From: an uncultured Serinicoccus sp.
GTDB taxonomy: Bacteria > Actinomycetota > Actinomycetes > Actinomycetales > Dermatophilaceae
Reading direction: 5' to 3'
NCBI RefSeq assembly: GCF_947500995.1
Contig: NZ_CANMUA010000001.1
Span: 124,001 to 188,000 of the forward strand
DNA: 64,000 nt
Shown: positions 5,911-15,701 of the stretch, piece after piece
How the letters are laid out: each line of letters begins with the position of its first letter
Position numbering within the stretch: the stretch's first letter is position 1
Translations under genes and position numbers: made by a program
Notes under the pieces: model-generated
Seen by the model: the letters and a program-made list of their open reading frames with translations, nothing else
What the model was told of the DNA's origin: nothing
Databases searched by the model: none

Positions 5911-8481
5911 CCCTCCCTCCCGGGCGTGCGGGACGAGCCGACCGCGCGCGTCGCGGACGACGGCGACGTCTCCGTGCAGGTCCGTCCTCAGCACCACGGC
6001 CCCGACCTCGGAGAGCAGGCTCAGCGCGCTGGGGGCCGGGTGCCCGAAGTCGTTGTCCTCCCCTACCCCGATGAGTGCGATCTCCGGACGCGCCTCGCGC
6101 ACCAGCCCCTCGTCCTGCGCCGCCGAGCCGTGGTGGGCCACCTTGAGCACGTCGTAGTCCCGACCCTCGGTGACCCGAGCGACCAGCCGGGCACTCTCCG
6201 GCTCCAGGTCACCGGTCATGAGCACCCGCGCCCCGGACACCTCGACGTCGAGGACGATGCTGGCGTTGTTGGCCGCCGAGTCTCCCGCGGGCGGCCGTGG
6301 CGTGGGCCAGAGCACGGTGACGACGGTGTCGCCCCAGGTCCACCGGTCACCCGGCTGCGCCACCCTGAGGGGTATGCCCGCCGCGCTCACCTGATCCGCG
6401 ACGGACGCCGCCGACTGGGCCGGCTCCTGGACCGGCGTGACCAGCACCTCATCCACGTCGGCCGCACCGAGCACCGCCGGGAGACCGCCGACATGGTCGC
6501 TGTGGAAGTGCGTCAGCACGAGCAGCTCGACCCGGCGCACGCCCAGCGACCGCAGGCAGTCCGCCATCGCCGACGGGTCGGGGCCGGTGTCGACCACGAC
6601 GGCCCGGCCGGCACCACTGGGGACCACGAAGGCGTCGCCCTGCCCGACGTCGCAGCCCACCACGACCCAGCCGGGAGGTGGCCACTCCTGGAGACCGGGC
6701 AGCGGAGCCACCCACCCCAGCACCGCGCAGCCCGCGGCGACGGCCACCCAGGGACGACGGCTCAGCTGGTGCGACCACCAGCCCCAGCTGAGAAGGACAG
6801 CCAGGGTCACCGCGGCCAGCGCCCAGGCCCCGACCACGCCGTCCCACCACTCCAGCGTCCCGCCGGGCAGGCGCGAGCACACCCGGGCGATGCGGCCGAT
6901 GGCCCAGGCGGGTGCCGCCGCGAGCCAGGCCACCGCTGTCGCCAGCCGTATGGAGAGCGGGGCCAGCAGCGCGGCGACGACGCCGAGGATCGTGGTCGGC
7001 GGGACCAGCGGCGCCGCCGCGAGGTTGGCCAGCACGGCGACCGTGGTGACGGTTCCCTGGAGCAGCACGATGACGGGGGCACAGATCACCTGGGCGGCGA
7101 GCGGCACCGCAGCCGCCCGCGCCGGCAGCGCCGCCCAGCGCGGCACCCTGGCGGCCATCGCGAGCCCCCACGGACGCGCCCACAGGACCAGGCCGAGCGT
7201 GGCGAGCGTGGACAGGGCGAAGCCGTAGGAGCGGGCCAGCCAGGGGTCGAGGTAGAGGAGGAAGATGACGGCCGCACCGAGGGTCGGCAGGCTCGCCCGT
7301 CGCCGACCCCCCGTGAGGGCCATCAGCCCGACCGCGCCCATGACCCCCGCCCGCAGGACCGAGGGCTCCGGGCGGCAGAGCAGGATGAACCCGAGCAGCG
7401 CGGCGAGCACCACCGGCAGCCGCCACCGGCGCGGCAGGCCCAGCCGGGCGGCGAGCAGGACGACCCCACCCGCCACGATCGCGACGTTGCTCCCGCTGAC
7501 CGCAGACAGGTGGGTCATCCCGGTGTCGCGCATGGCCTGCGTGAGGTCCGGGGGCGTCAGCGAGGTGTCGCCGATCACCAGCCCCGGCACGAGACCCCGG
7601 GCGTCCGCCGGCAGCGGGTCCACGGACCGGCGGAACCGGTCCCGGACGTGGTCCACGCCGCGCAGCAGCGCGGTCGGCCGGTCCAGGGTCGTGGGCGGTC
7701 CGCGAGGGACGAGGACCGCGACGGCCCGGTCGCCGGGTTCCGCCGGGGACCATCGGCCGAACGCCTCCACCCTGCTGCGCCACGCGGCCTCCTCCCAACC
7801 CTGCCCGGCGGGGGCGAAGAGGAGCACCGGGGTCCGCGGCCGGGCCGTCTGGCCACGGGCCGAGGCCCGCACGACGCGGGCCTCGAGGACGACGAGGGGT
7901 TCTCGCTCGTCCGCGCGCGCCAGCACCCGGGGCTCGGTGGTCACCACCAGCTCGACGCTGGTCACGGCCCGCTCCTGCGCCCAGCCGGCGACCGGACCGG
8001 CACGGGCGACAGCGAGGTGCAGCGCGGCGGCCCCGCACACCAGGCCCACGGCCGCCGCCGCGAGCGCCAGCACCGGCAGCACCGGGCGGCCCCGCCGTCC
8101 GGACCGGGAGGCACCGCCAGCCCACCCCGCGGAGCGCCCACCGCGGTGGGCGTACGGCGGGCCATCGACAGCGCCGCGGAGGGGACCGCGGATGCGGGGC
8201 AGGACCAGGAGGGCCACCGCCACGGTCAGGGCGCCGCCGGCGACCACCGCCGACAGCGCACCGGGCCCGGGCAGCACGCCCACCAGCACCGCCCAGGCCG
8301 TCACGGCAGGCAGGAGGAGACGCGCGTCGTGGGGCACCTCCCTCTTCTCACCCGCTGTCCGATCCGGCCCTGCCGGTCCCGCCGCCGCTGCCGTCCCTGC
8401 CGGGCCCGCCGGCGGAGCCGACCGCGCCGCCGCCCGGGCCGGTGGGCCCACCACGTCCGCCGGGACGCCCCGGCGACTCAC
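5908..8481 (-). CDS. comEC: ComEC/Rec2 DNA-uptake channel protein
   Basis: An 857-residue polytopic membrane protein. It has an N-terminal hydrophobic region with a DUF4131-type soluble insert, a central Competence domain of many membrane helices (about residues 290-600) and a C-terminal metallo-beta-lactamase-like domain with the intact metal motif LTHFHSDHVGG and a later AHHGS. ComEC carries single-stranded DNA across the membrane, and the lactamase domain is the proposed nuclease for the other strand. The GTG start overlaps the comEA stop (GTGA at 8478-8481), so the two are translationally coupled. The pro/ala-rich first 45 residues are unusual, so the start could be downstream. Confidence 0.93.
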   Translation of the reverse strand: MSRRGVPADVVGPPARAAARSAPPAGPAGTAAAAGPAGPDRTAGEKREVPHDARLLLPAVTAWAVLVGVLPGPGALSAVVAGGALTVAVALLVLPRIRGPLRGAVDGPPYAHRGGRSAGWAGGASRSGRRGRPVLPVLALAAAAVGLVCGAAALHLAVARAGPVAGWAQERAVTSVELVVTTEPRVLARADEREPLVVLEARVVRASARGQTARPRTPVLLFAPAGQGWEEAAWRSRVEAFGRWSPAEPGDRAVAVLVPRGPPTTLDRPTALLRGVDHVRDRFRRSVDPLPADARGLVPGLVIGDTSLTPPDLTQAMRDTGMTHLSAVSGSNVAIVAGGVVLLAARLGLPRRWRLPVVLAALLGFILLCRPEPSVLRAGVMGAVGLMALTGGRRRASLPTLGAAVIFLLYLDPWLARSYGFALSTLATLGLVLWARPWGLAMAARVPRWAALPARAAAVPLAAQVICAPVIVLLQGTVTTVAVLANLAAAPLVPPTTILGVVAALLAPLSIRLATAVAWLAAAPAWAIGRIARVCSRLPGGTLEWWDGVVGAWALAAVTLAVLLSWGWWSHQLSRRPWVAVAAGCAVLGWVAPLPGLQEWPPPGWVVVGCDVGQGDAFVVPSGAGRAVVVDTGPDPSAMADCLRSLGVRRVELLVLTHFHSDHVGGLPAVLGAADVDEVLVTPVQEPAQSAASVADQVSAAGIPLRVAQPGDRWTWGDTVVTVLWPTPRPPAGDSAANNASIVLDVEVSGARVLMTGDLEPESARLVARVTEGRDYDVLKVAHHGSAAQDEGLVREARPEIALIGVGEDNDFGHPAPSALSLLSEVGAVVLRTDLHGDVAVVRDARGRLVPHAREGG

Positions 8482-9566
8482 GGTCCGACCGTGACCAGCG
8501 GCGCCAGCTGCTCCAGGGTCCGGTCGCCGATGCCGCTCACCTCCAGCAGCTCCTCGACGGCGGTGAACCCGGCATGTTCCTCCCGCCAGGCCAGGATGCG
8601 GCCGGCGGTCACCGGGCCGATGCCGGGGAGCTCCTCGAGCTCGGCCTGGGTGGCCCGGTTGAGGTCGACCAGCGCCGGGACGGCCTCAGGGCCGGTGGCC
8701 CCGCCCCCGACGACCGCCCCCGTCGTCAGGCCCCCGGGCCCTCCACCGGCGAGCCATCCCGGAGGCGGTTCCTCGCCGGGCGCACCCACCCACACCTGCT
8801 CGCCGTCGACCACGACCCGGGCCATGTTGACCGACCCGGGGTCGGCGTCGGCGGTGAGGCCGCCCGCCGCGTCGACGGCGTCGACGACCCTGGCCCCCGG
8901 CAGCAGCTCGACGACCCCCGGCGCGGCGACGTGCCCGACCACGTGGACCAGGACGGGTCCCTCCGCGGTGGGTGCCGGGGTGCCCCCGGGCCCGGACACC
9001 TGCTCAGCGGCATCCGGATCACCCGCCCCCGGCTCACCACCCGCCTCACCTTCCGCCGCTTCACCGGCCCCCGCCCGCAGGCCGGGGACACCGCCTGCCC
9101 CGCCGGGTGCCGTCGTCGACGGTCCACCACCCCCGACGAAGCCCGGTGCCGCCGGCTCCACCTGTCCCTGTGCGGGGGCCTCCGGGAGCGCCGTGGCCTG
9201 CTGCGCGACCCACCACCACCGCCCCCCGAGCACCGCGAGCACGACCACGGCGACGAGGAGCAGACCACCCACGGACCGGGCACCCACCCCGATGCTGGCG
9301 CCGCGCCCCGCTCCCGGCACCGGCACGAGCCGCACCTCACCTCCGGGCGCGTCGGGGCCGGGCAGCCCGTCCTCCGCGTGCCCGCCGCTCACGGAAGCCT
9401 CGCCGACCTCGCCGCCCCCTCCGCGCTCCCACTCGTCCGCATGCCCGTCCGCATGCTCTTCCGCCTCCCCCGCGCCGCCGTGATCCACGTCGTCGCCGAC
9501 GTCGACCGCCGCCCGCCTCCTGCGGTGCCTGCCCTGGTGCAGGGCCTCCATGTCCCCCGAGTCCAT
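8478..9566 (-). CDS. comEA: ComEA helix-hairpin-helix DNA-binding protein
   Basis: About 362 residues. One membrane segment (GGLLLVAVVVLAVLGG) follows a charged N-terminus. A long Pro/Gly/Ala-rich linker leads to a SLBB domain (PVLVHVVGHVAAPGVVELL) and a C-terminal pair of helix-hairpin-helix motifs (DLNRATQAELEELPGIG, LLEVSGIGDRTLEQL). ComEA is the DNA receptor of the uptake machinery and delivers DNA to ComEC. The ATG at 9566 is preferred because the longer open frame upstream is low-complexity and overlaps the 30-bp repeats. The gene order degV, comEA, comEC, all on the minus strand, suggests a common transcription unit. Confidence 0.92.
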   Translation of the reverse strand: MDSGDMEALHQGRHRRRRAAVDVGDDVDHGGAGEAEEHADGHADEWERGGGGEVGEASVSGGHAEDGLPGPDAPGGEVRLVPVPGAGRGASIGVGARSVGGLLLVAVVVLAVLGGRWWWVAQQATALPEAPAQGQVEPAAPGFVGGGGPSTTAPGGAGGVPGLRAGAGEAAEGEAGGEPGAGDPDAAEQVSGPGGTPAPTAEGPVLVHVVGHVAAPGVVELLPGARVVDAVDAAGGLTADADPGSVNMARVVVDGEQVWVGAPGEEPPPGWLAGGGPGGLTTGAVVGGGATGPEAVPALVDLNRATQAELEELPGIGPVTAGRILAWREEHAGFTAVEELLEVSGIGDRTLEQLAPLVTVGP

Positions 9567-9682
9567 GGTCGGCACGCTAGGAGCGCCACGCCCCACGCGG
9601 GAGGGGGGTGGGGCGATCTGTGGACGGCCCGGCCCCGGCGGCGCAGGGTGTGGACGACGCCCGGTGCACGGGGCAGGCCCGG

Positions 9683-9742
9683 CCCGACCTGTCGCCCGAG
9701 GCCGGAGGGCATCCCGACCTGTCGCCCGAGGCCGGAGGGCGG
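9683..9742. repeat. two tandem 30-bp repeats upstream of comEA
   Basis: Two adjacent 30-bp copies (9683-9712 and 9713-9742) differ only in the last two bases. Each holds GACCTGTCGCCCGAGGCC. They lie in the 206 bp gap between the degV stop (9773) and the comEA start (9566), where the comEA promoter should be. They could be a duplicated operator or a chance slippage product. Confidence 0.9.
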
Positions 9743-9772
9743 CCCGGCCTGCACCGCGGCGACCGGAGGGGC

Positions 9773-10633
9773 TCAGCCGGCGTCGGCCACCACGACCCCG
9801 AGGGTGCCCGGGCCGGTGTGCACCCCCAGGCTGGGGTCCAGGGGCAGCACGAGCGGGTCGAGACTTAGCCGCTCCCCCAGCCGGCCCGCCAGCCCGGCAG
9901 CGGCCTCCTCCGCGTCCAGCTCGTGCACGGCCAGCCGCGGTCGCCCGCCCTCGGCGCGCACCCGCTCGACGGCGTCGGCCACCCACGCCTCCAGCCGGGC
10001 GAGCGCCTTGCCCCGGGTCCGCACCCGCTCCGCCAGCACCACCTCGCCGTCGGCCAGGGTCAGCAGCGGCTTGATGGCCAGCGCCGACCCGAGCACGGCC
10101 TGCGACCGGCCGAGCCGGCCACCGCGACGCAGGTGCTCGAGGGTGTCGACGTAGAACCAGGCGCGCGCCCCCGCCAGCCGCCGGTGCACCAGCGCCTCGA
10201 CCTCCGCCAGGGTCCCGCCGTCCGCCGCCAGCGCCGCCGCGTCCTGCGCGGCCCAGCCCAGCGTCATACCCACCGTGCGGGAGTCGAGCACCCGCACGTC
10301 GACCTCGTCGGCGACCTCCGCCGCGGCCAGCCGGGCGGCCTCGACGGTCCCGCTGACCCCGCCCGACAGGTGCACGGACACGACGGCCCGGCAGCCGGTA
10401 CGACCCACCAGCTCGCGGTAGGCCTCCACGAACTCCCCGGGCGACACCCGGCTGGTGGAGACGCTGACCCGGTGCGTGCTCGGGCGCAGGGCCTCGACCA
10501 CCTCCGCGTGCCCGACCTCGCGCGTGTCACCGCGGCGCCCGGCCACCATGACGTGCAGCGGGACCACCGACAGCGCCCGCACGGCCCCGGGGGGCAGGCA
10601 GCTGGCGCTGTCGGTGACGAGGGCGACGTCCAT
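9773..10633 (-). CDS. DegV-family fatty-acid-binding protein
   Basis: A 286-residue two-domain protein. The N-terminus VALVTDSASCLP is the DegV signature; SVSTSRVSPGEF and the SVHLSGGVSGT segment provide the Ser/Thr residues that hold the fatty-acid carboxylate. The C-terminal part (YVDTLEHLRRGGRLG, IKPLL) is typical. Firmicute DegV/FakB proteins present fatty acids to the kinase FakA; no FakA gene is in this window. It lies 14 bp downstream of leuS on the same strand, so it is probably co-transcribed. M. tuberculosis also has a DegV protein close to comEA. Confidence 0.93.
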   Translation of the reverse strand: MDVALVTDSASCLPPGAVRALSVVPLHVMVAGRRGDTREVGHAEVVEALRPSTHRVSVSTSRVSPGEFVEAYRELVGRTGCRAVVSVHLSGGVSGTVEAARLAAAEVADEVDVRVLDSRTVGMTLGWAAQDAAALAADGGTLAEVEALVHRRLAGARAWFYVDTLEHLRRGGRLGRSQAVLGSALAIKPLLTLADGEVVLAERVRTRGKALARLEAWVADAVERVRAEGGRPRLAVHELDAEEAAAGLAGRLGERLSLDPLVLPLDPSLGVHTGPGTLGVVVADAG

Positions 10634-10647
10634 GGCGGCCGGTCGGC

Positions 10648-13575
10648 TCAGACGACGATGTTGACCAGGCTCGGGGCCCGCACGACGACCTTGCGCACGG
10701 GCGCCCCGTCGAGGAAGCGCTGCACCTTCTCGCTACCCAGCGCCAACGCCTCGAGGTCGGCCGCGGAGATGTCCGCCGCGACGTCGATCCGGTCGCGCAC
10801 CTTGCCCTTGACCTGCACCACCGCCGTCACCGAGTCCTCCACCAGCAGGGCCGGGTCGGCCTGGGGGAACGGCGCGTAGGTGAGGTCGTCGTGACCGAGC
10901 CGCTCCCACAGCTCGGCGGCCAGGTGCGGGGCGACCGGGGCCACCATCTGCACCAGCGGCTCCACGGCGGCCCGCGGCACGGTGTCCCGCTTGGTCAGCA
11001 GGTTGTTGAGCTCGATCATCCGGGCGATCGCCGTGTTGGTGCGCAGCGCCGCGTAGTCCGAGCCCACCGCGTCGATCGTCCGGTGCAGCGCCTTGGCGAG
11101 GTCCGGGCTCGGCGTCTCGTCGGTCACCGTCACCTCACCGGTGTCCTCGTCGACCACGTTGCGCCACAGGCGCTGCAGGAAGCGCTGGCTGCCGACGACG
11201 GCCCGGGTCTCCCAGGGACGGTACTGCTCCAGCGGCCCCATGCTCATCTCGTAGACCCGGAAGGTGTCGGCGCCGAACTGCTCGACCATCTCGTCCGGGG
11301 TGACGACGTTCTTCAGCGACTTGCCCATCTTGCCGTACTCCTGGGTGACCGGCTGGCCCTGCCAGGTGAACGTCGAGGGCCCGCCGTCGGAGGAGGTGTG
11401 CTCCTCGACCTCCGCCGCGGGCACCGGGAAGCCGCGGGCGTCGCGGTAGACGTAGGCCTCGATCATGCCCTGGTTGATGAGCCGCCGGAACGGCTCCTCG
11501 CTGCTCACGTGGCCCAGGTCGAAGAGCACCTTGTGCCAGAAGCGGGCGTAGAGCAGGTGCAGCACCGCGTGCTCCACCCCGCCGACGTAGAGGTCGACCC
11601 CGCCCGGGTCGACAGCGCCCTCGGGGGCCTCGGGGACGGTCTCCTCCCGGGGTCCGATCCAGTAGCCCTCCACCGCCGGGTCGACCGGCGCGGCGGCGTT
11701 CTCCGGGTCCAGGTAGCGCAGGTAGTACCAGCACGACCCGGCCCAGTTGGGCATGGTGTTGGTCTCGCGGCGCACCGGCACCGGCCCCCGCCCGTCGCCG
11801 AGGTCCATCGTCGTGTGCACCCAGTCGGTGGCACGCGCCAGCGGCGCCTCCGGCTCGGAGTCGGCGTCGTCGGCCTCGAAGGTGCGCGGGGCGTAGTCGG
11901 GGACGTCCGGCAGGGTCACCGGCAGCTGGTCGTCGGGCACCGCGTGGGCCACCCCGTCCTCGTCCCAGACCACCGGGAACGGCTCACCCCAGTAGCGCTG
12001 CCGGCTGAACAGCCAGTCCCGCAGCCGGTAGGTCACGGTCGCGCGACCGCGGCCGGTCTGCTCCAGCCAGGCGATGATGCGCTCCTTGGCGTCCTCCACC
12101 CCCAGCCCGTCGAGGCTGACCTCGTCGTTGGCCGAGTTGATCGCCGGGCCCTCCCCCGTGAAGGCCTGGTCCTCCGGGTGGTCCGGTGTCGGCTGCACGG
12201 TGCGCACCACCGGCAGGTCGTAGGCCAGCGCGAAGTCCCAGTCGCGCTCGTCCTGCCCCGGCACCGCCATGATCGCGCCGGTCCCGTAGCCCATGAGCAC
12301 GTAGTCGGCGACGAAGACCGGCACCGGCGCGCCGGTGACGGGGTTCGTCGCCCAGGCGCCGCTGAAGACGCCGGACTTCGCCTTGCCCTCGGTCTGCCGC
12401 TCGACGTCGCTCTTGGCCGCGGCCTGGCGCTGGTATGCCGTGACCGCCTCGCGCGGGGTCGGCGCGCCACCGGTCCACGCGTCCTTGGTGGCGGCCGGCC
12501 ACGCGTCGGGCACGATCCGCCCGACGAGCGGGTGCTCGGGCGCCACCACCATGAAGGTCGCCCCGAAGAGGGTGTCGGGCCGGGTGGTGAAGACCTCCAG
12601 GGACGCCTCCCCACCGGTCGTGGTCGGGACCGGGAAGGCCACCTGGGCACCGGTCGAGCGACCGATCCAGTGGCGCTGCATGAGCCGCACCCGCTCCGGC
12701 CAGTCCAACCGGTCCAGGTCGTCGGTGAGGCGGTCGGCGTAGGAGGTGATGCGCATCATCCACTGCGACAGGTTGCGCTTGAAGACGGGCAGGTCGCCGC
12801 GCTCGGACCGGCCGTCGGCGGTGACCTCCTCGTTGGCCAGCACCGTGCCCAGGCCGGGGCACCAGTTGACCGGCGCCGCCGAGACGTAGGCCAGCCGGTA
12901 GCCGTCCAGCACCCGGGCCTGCTCGGCCCTCGAGAGCTCCCCCCAGGGACGACCGCCCGGGACCTCGCGGCTCCCGTCGGCGAACTCCTCGACGAGCTCG
13001 CTGATCGGCCGGGCGCGACCCGGCGCCGACTGCCCCGACCCGGGGCGGGGGTCCGCCTGGGGGTCGTACCACGCGTCGTGGATCTGCTGGAAGATCCACT
13101 GCGTCCAGCGCACGTAGTCCGGGTCGATGGTGGCGAAGGTGCGCCGCGGCTCGTGCGAGAGCCCGATCATCCGCATCTGCCGCCGGTAGGTCGACATCGC
13201 CTCCTCGGTCGTCACCCGGGGGTGCTGACCGGTCTGGACGGCGTAGTGCTCCGCGGGCAGCCCGAAGGCGTCGAACCCCATGGCGTAGAGCACGTTGGCG
13301 CCGGTCGTGCGCAGGAAGCGGGCGTGGACGTCGGTCGCGACGTAGCCCAGCGGGTGACCGACGTGCATCCCGGCCCCCGAGGGGTAGGGGAACATGTCCA
13401 TGACCACGCGGTGCTCACGCCCGTCGGCGAGCCTCGGGTCCTCCGGCGCCGCCCAGGGGCCGGCCGGGTTGGCCGAGGCGAAGGTGTCGTCCCGCTCCCA
13501 CCGGTCCTGCCAGCGGCGTTCGATGCGGCCGGCCAGCTCGGCGGTGTAGCGGTGCTCGGGGGTGCGCTCGCTCAT
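10648..13575 (-). CDS. leuS: leucyl-tRNA synthetase
   Basis: A 975-residue class I synthetase charging tRNA-Leu. The HIGH motif is in [15 protein letters not shown] near residue 70, the large editing (CP1) domain occupies the middle, and the KMSKS motif appears as GKMGKSLKN near residue 745. The C-terminal anticodon and tail regions are complete. The upstream 225 bp hold a hairpin with a short U-tract about 57 bp before the ATG (possible attenuator) and the rpsT terminator hairpin. Confidence 0.98.
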   Translation of the reverse strand: MSERTPEHRYTAELAGRIERRWQDRWERDDTFASANPAGPWAAPEDPRLADGREHRVVMDMFPYPSGAGMHVGHPLGYVATDVHARFLRTTGANVLYAMGFDAFGLPAEHYAVQTGQHPRVTTEEAMSTYRRQMRMIGLSHEPRRTFATIDPDYVRWTQWIFQQIHDAWYDPQADPRPGSGQSAPGRARPISELVEEFADGSREVPGGRPWGELSRAEQARVLDGYRLAYVSAAPVNWCPGLGTVLANEEVTADGRSERGDLPVFKRNLSQWMMRITSYADRLTDDLDRLDWPERVRLMQRHWIGRSTGAQVAFPVPTTTGGEASLEVFTTRPDTLFGATFMVVAPEHPLVGRIVPDAWPAATKDAWTGGAPTPREAVTAYQRQAAAKSDVERQTEGKAKSGVFSGAWATNPVTGAPVPVFVADYVLMGYGTGAIMAVPGQDERDWDFALAYDLPVVRTVQPTPDHPEDQAFTGEGPAINSANDEVSLDGLGVEDAKERIIAWLEQTGRGRATVTYRLRDWLFSRQRYWGEPFPVVWDEDGVAHAVPDDQLPVTLPDVPDYAPRTFEADDADSEPEAPLARATDWVHTTMDLGDGRGPVPVRRETNTMPNWAGSCWYYLRYLDPENAAAPVDPAVEGYWIGPREETVPEAPEGAVDPGGVDLYVGGVEHAVLHLLYARFWHKVLFDLGHVSSEEPFRRLINQGMIEAYVYRDARGFPVPAAEVEEHTSSDGGPSTFTWQGQPVTQEYGKMGKSLKNVVTPDEMVEQFGADTFRVYEMSMGPLEQYRPWETRAVVGSQRFLQRLWRNVVDEDTGEVTVTDETPSPDLAKALHRTIDAVGSDYAALRTNTAIARMIELNNLLTKRDTVPRAAVEPLVQMVAPVAPHLAAELWERLGHDDLTYAPFPQADPALLVEDSVTAVVQVKGKVRDRIDVAADISAADLEALALGSEKVQRFLDGAPVRKVVVRAPSLVNIVV

Positions 13576-13632
13576 CGTCTGCTCTCGTCTCGTTCTCGCT
13601 GCGTGGTCGTCGTCGTGCCCGGTGCATACGAA

Positions 13633-13654
13633 AGCCCCTCACGCAGGAGGGGCT
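13633..13654 (-). terminator. hairpin with short U-run in the leuS leader (possible attenuator)
   Basis: AGCCCCTC (13633-13640) and GAGGGGCT (13647-13654) form a perfect 8-bp stem with a 6-nt loop. Read on the minus strand the stem is followed by TTTCGT, 57 bp upstream of the leuS ATG. No T-run follows on the plus strand. I do not see a T-box specifier or a Leu-rich leader peptide, so attenuation is a possibility rather than a conclusion. Confidence 0.5.
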
Positions 13655-13740
13655 GGCCGCGCTCGCAGGTCGGTCGTCTGCTCAGCGCGGCCCGGTAAGG
13701 AGGAGCTCGCAGCGGGTCGCCATGGTGCCGTCATGGTAGC

Positions 13741-13779
13741 GCAGCGGGCGCCCGCCCCGTCGGGGTGGACGCCCGCTGC
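13741..13779 (-). terminator. hairpin downstream of rpsT
   Basis: GCAGCGGGCG (13741-13750) pairs perfectly with CGCCCGCTGC (13770-13779), with further inner CCCCG/CGGGG pairing. It starts 22 bp past the rpsT stop codon (13801). No U-tract follows. It likely ends the rpsT transcript and separates it from leuS. Confidence 0.65.
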
Positions 13780-13800
13780 CGTGCTCGGGGCGAGCGTCGC

Positions 13801-14067
13801 TCAGCCCCCGAGCGCGTTGAAGCGCTTGGCCATGGCCGACTTCTTGTTGGCGGCCTGGTTCTGGTGGATGACGCCCTTGGTGACCGCCTTGTCCAGCTTG
13901 CGGGAGGCGGCGTGCAGGGCGTCCGAGGCCTTGCTCGTGTCACCGCTGTCGGCGGCCTCGCGGAACTTGCGCATGAAGGTGCGCAGCTCGGACTTGTGGG
14001 CGCGGTTGCGCTCCGTGCGGGCCGCGTTCGTCTTGACGCGCTTGATCTGGCTCTTGATGTTTGCCAC
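13801..14067 (-). CDS. rpsT: 30S ribosomal protein S20
   Basis: 88 residues, the normal length for bS20. It is highly basic with the family pattern [20 protein letters not shown] at the N-terminus and [17 protein letters not shown] near the end. It binds 16S rRNA helices during small-subunit assembly. The GTG start at 14067 is set by AGGAAG seven bases upstream; the upstream extension of the frame does not look coding. The order holA, rpsT, with comEA and leuS nearby, is shared with other actinobacteria, although here all are on one strand. Confidence 0.97.
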   Translation of the reverse strand: MANIKSQIKRVKTNAARTERNRAHKSELRTFMRKFREAADSGDTSKASDALHAASRKLDKAVTKGVIHQNQAANKKSAMAKRFNALGG

Positions 14068-14258
14068 TGAGAACTTCCTGGTCAGTCGTTGGTCAGATGT
14101 CGTGAGGGCGACGCCCGCGCGGGGCGAACTGGCGTGGGGATACCTGGCGATGCCCGGTGCGCGGGATGGTGCGGATGGTCCTGCGAGCGCGCACGACCGA
14201 GCGCGCACGCAACAGCCAAGGCTAGCAGCGCGACGGCTCCTGACCCAAGTCGCGCCGA
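14068..14258. other. rpsT upstream region with a GAGCGCGCACG direct repeat
   Basis: A 191 bp gap between the holA stop and the rpsT start. GAGCGCGCACGA (14185-14196) and GAGCGCGCACGC (14199-14210) form a direct repeat with a 14 bp period. It could be an operator or upstream element for rpsT; I cannot assign a -35/-10 pair with confidence. No other gene is visible. Confidence 0.4.
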
Positions 14259-15233
14259 TCAGCCGTTGCGCTGCCGACAGACCTCCAGCACCGCGCGCTC
14301 CACGGCATACTCCGGGCTGCGGACGCTCGCCTCCGTCCGGATGCCGCCCTTGACGTCGACATCAGCCTGAGCGACGGCCTGGATGGCGCGGCCCAGACGC
14401 TCGCCGTCCCAGCCCTGGCTGACGCGTCGCGCGGCGTCCACCTGCCACGGGGCCATGCCCAGGTCGCGGGCGAGCTGGGCCGACCCGCCGCGACCGGCGG
14501 AGGCCACCTTGCCCACCTGCCGCAGCTGCATGGCCAGCACCGCCACGATGGGCACCGGGTCCAGGCCCCCGAGCATCACGTGCCGGAGCAGGGCCATCGC
14601 GGTCGCCTCGTCGCCCTGCAGGGCCGCCTCGGCGACCCGGAAACCGGTCGTCTCGACCTTCTCGCCGTAGTAGGTCGTCACGTCGTCGACCTCGACCAGG
14701 CCCTCGACGTCCCGGACGAGCTGCTCGCACGCCGAGGCGAGCTCGCGCAGGTCCTTGCCGACCGCGAGCACGAGGGCACCCACCGCCTCCGGCGCGATCT
14801 TGCGCCGGGCGTCCCGGAACTCGCCGGTGACGAAGTCGTGCTTGTCGCGGTCGGTCTTGACGGCCTTGGCCTCGATGACCCTGGCACCCCCCTTGCGCAT
14901 CGTGTCCAGCACCCGCTTGCCGCGGTTGCCCGACTTGTGCCGCACCACGAGGGTCACCGCGTCGGAGGGCTGCTCGAGGTAGCTGGTCAGGTCCTCGACC
15001 AGCGCGTCGTCGGCCTCGTCCAGGTCGTGGACGACGATGACGCTCCAGCCGCCGAACAGGCTGGGGCTGGCATGGACCAGCAGCTCGCCGGCCTGGTAGC
15101 TCGAGGGGTGCACGCGGATGAGGTCCACCTCCGGCTCGGACGCCCGCACCGCGGCGAGGACCGAGTCGACCCCGCGCTCGGCCCGGAGGTCCTCCGGGCC
15201 GGTGATGAGCGCCAGGGACGGCGGCGCGCTCAT
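14259..15233 (-). CDS. holA: DNA polymerase III delta subunit
   Basis: 324 residues with the actinobacterial HolA pattern: [17 protein letters not shown] at the N-terminus, a degenerate AAA+ fold, and a C-terminal collar domain ([18 protein letters not shown]). Delta opens the beta clamp within the clamp-loader complex. ATG 15233 has GGAGGGG six bases upstream and overlaps the stop codon of the DUF952 gene by four bases (ATGA), so the two genes are translationally coupled. Confidence 0.95.
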   Translation of the reverse strand: MSAPPSLALITGPEDLRAERGVDSVLAAVRASEPEVDLIRVHPSSYQAGELLVHASPSLFGGWSVIVVHDLDEADDALVEDLTSYLEQPSDAVTLVVRHKSGNRGKRVLDTMRKGGARVIEAKAVKTDRDKHDFVTGEFRDARRKIAPEAVGALVLAVGKDLRELASACEQLVRDVEGLVEVDDVTTYYGEKVETTGFRVAEAALQGDEATAMALLRHVMLGGLDPVPIVAVLAMQLRQVGKVASAGRGGSAQLARDLGMAPWQVDAARRVSQGWDGERLGRAIQAVAQADVDVKGGIRTEASVRSPEYAVERAVLEVCRQRNG

Positions 15234-15655
15234 CGCTGCCCCTCCGCGGCGACCGGCTCCCAGGGCCCGAGCTCCAGCCAACCCCGCTCCACGCGGGCGG
15301 GACGCACGCGCCGCACGGCGGCCACCGGCAGCGGACCGTAGAGGTGGGGGAAGTGCTCGGACCCGGGCTCGGCAGGATCCGCCGGCTCGACGCGGACCTC
15401 CACCTCGTGCCGGGCGAGCACCGCCGGGTCGATCTCGAGCACCAGCAGCGGCTCGCTCGCCCCGGAGTAGAGGGCACGGGCGACACCGGGCAGCTGATCG
15501 GGCCGGCTCGCGTGGATGAAGCCGACCTCCGCCAGCCCGGCGCCACGGGTGGACCGGTCATAGCTCCCGGTGCCCAGCGCCCGCTCCCACTCGGCCTCCT
15601 CGGCGAGGTGCCACAGCGCCCCGAGGGCCTCTCCCGGCTGCTCCTGCTCGCTCAT
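15230..15655 (-). CDS. DUF952 family protein
   Basis: 141 residues. The pattern ALWHLAEEAEWERAL, then VGFIHASRPDQLPGVA and a final SEHFPHLYGPLPVAAV is that of DUF952, a small cytosolic family of unknown function with a conserved FIHxS motif. The ATG at 15655 is followed closely by conserved sequence. The stop overlaps the holA start (ATGA), so the gene is probably the first of a two-gene operon with holA. Confidence 0.85.
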   Translation of the reverse strand: MSEQEQPGEALGALWHLAEEAEWERALGTGSYDRSTRGAGLAEVGFIHASRPDQLPGVARALYSGASEPLLVLEIDPAVLARHEVEVRVEPADPAEPGSEHFPHLYGPLPVAAVRRVRPARVERGWLELGPWEPVAAEGQR

Positions 15656-15701
15656 GGGCGCCACTCTGCCACGCGGGTCGGACAGAGCCGGCACACGTCG
15701 G

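Noticed and set aside
9683-9742. CRISPR-like short repeats
   Set aside because: The two copies are adjacent without spacers and no cas genes are present.
13415-13642. Small Arg-rich open frame upstream of and overlapping leuS, considered as a leader peptide
   Set aside because: It has no run of leucine codons, no ribosome binding site, and overlaps the leuS coding start in another frame.
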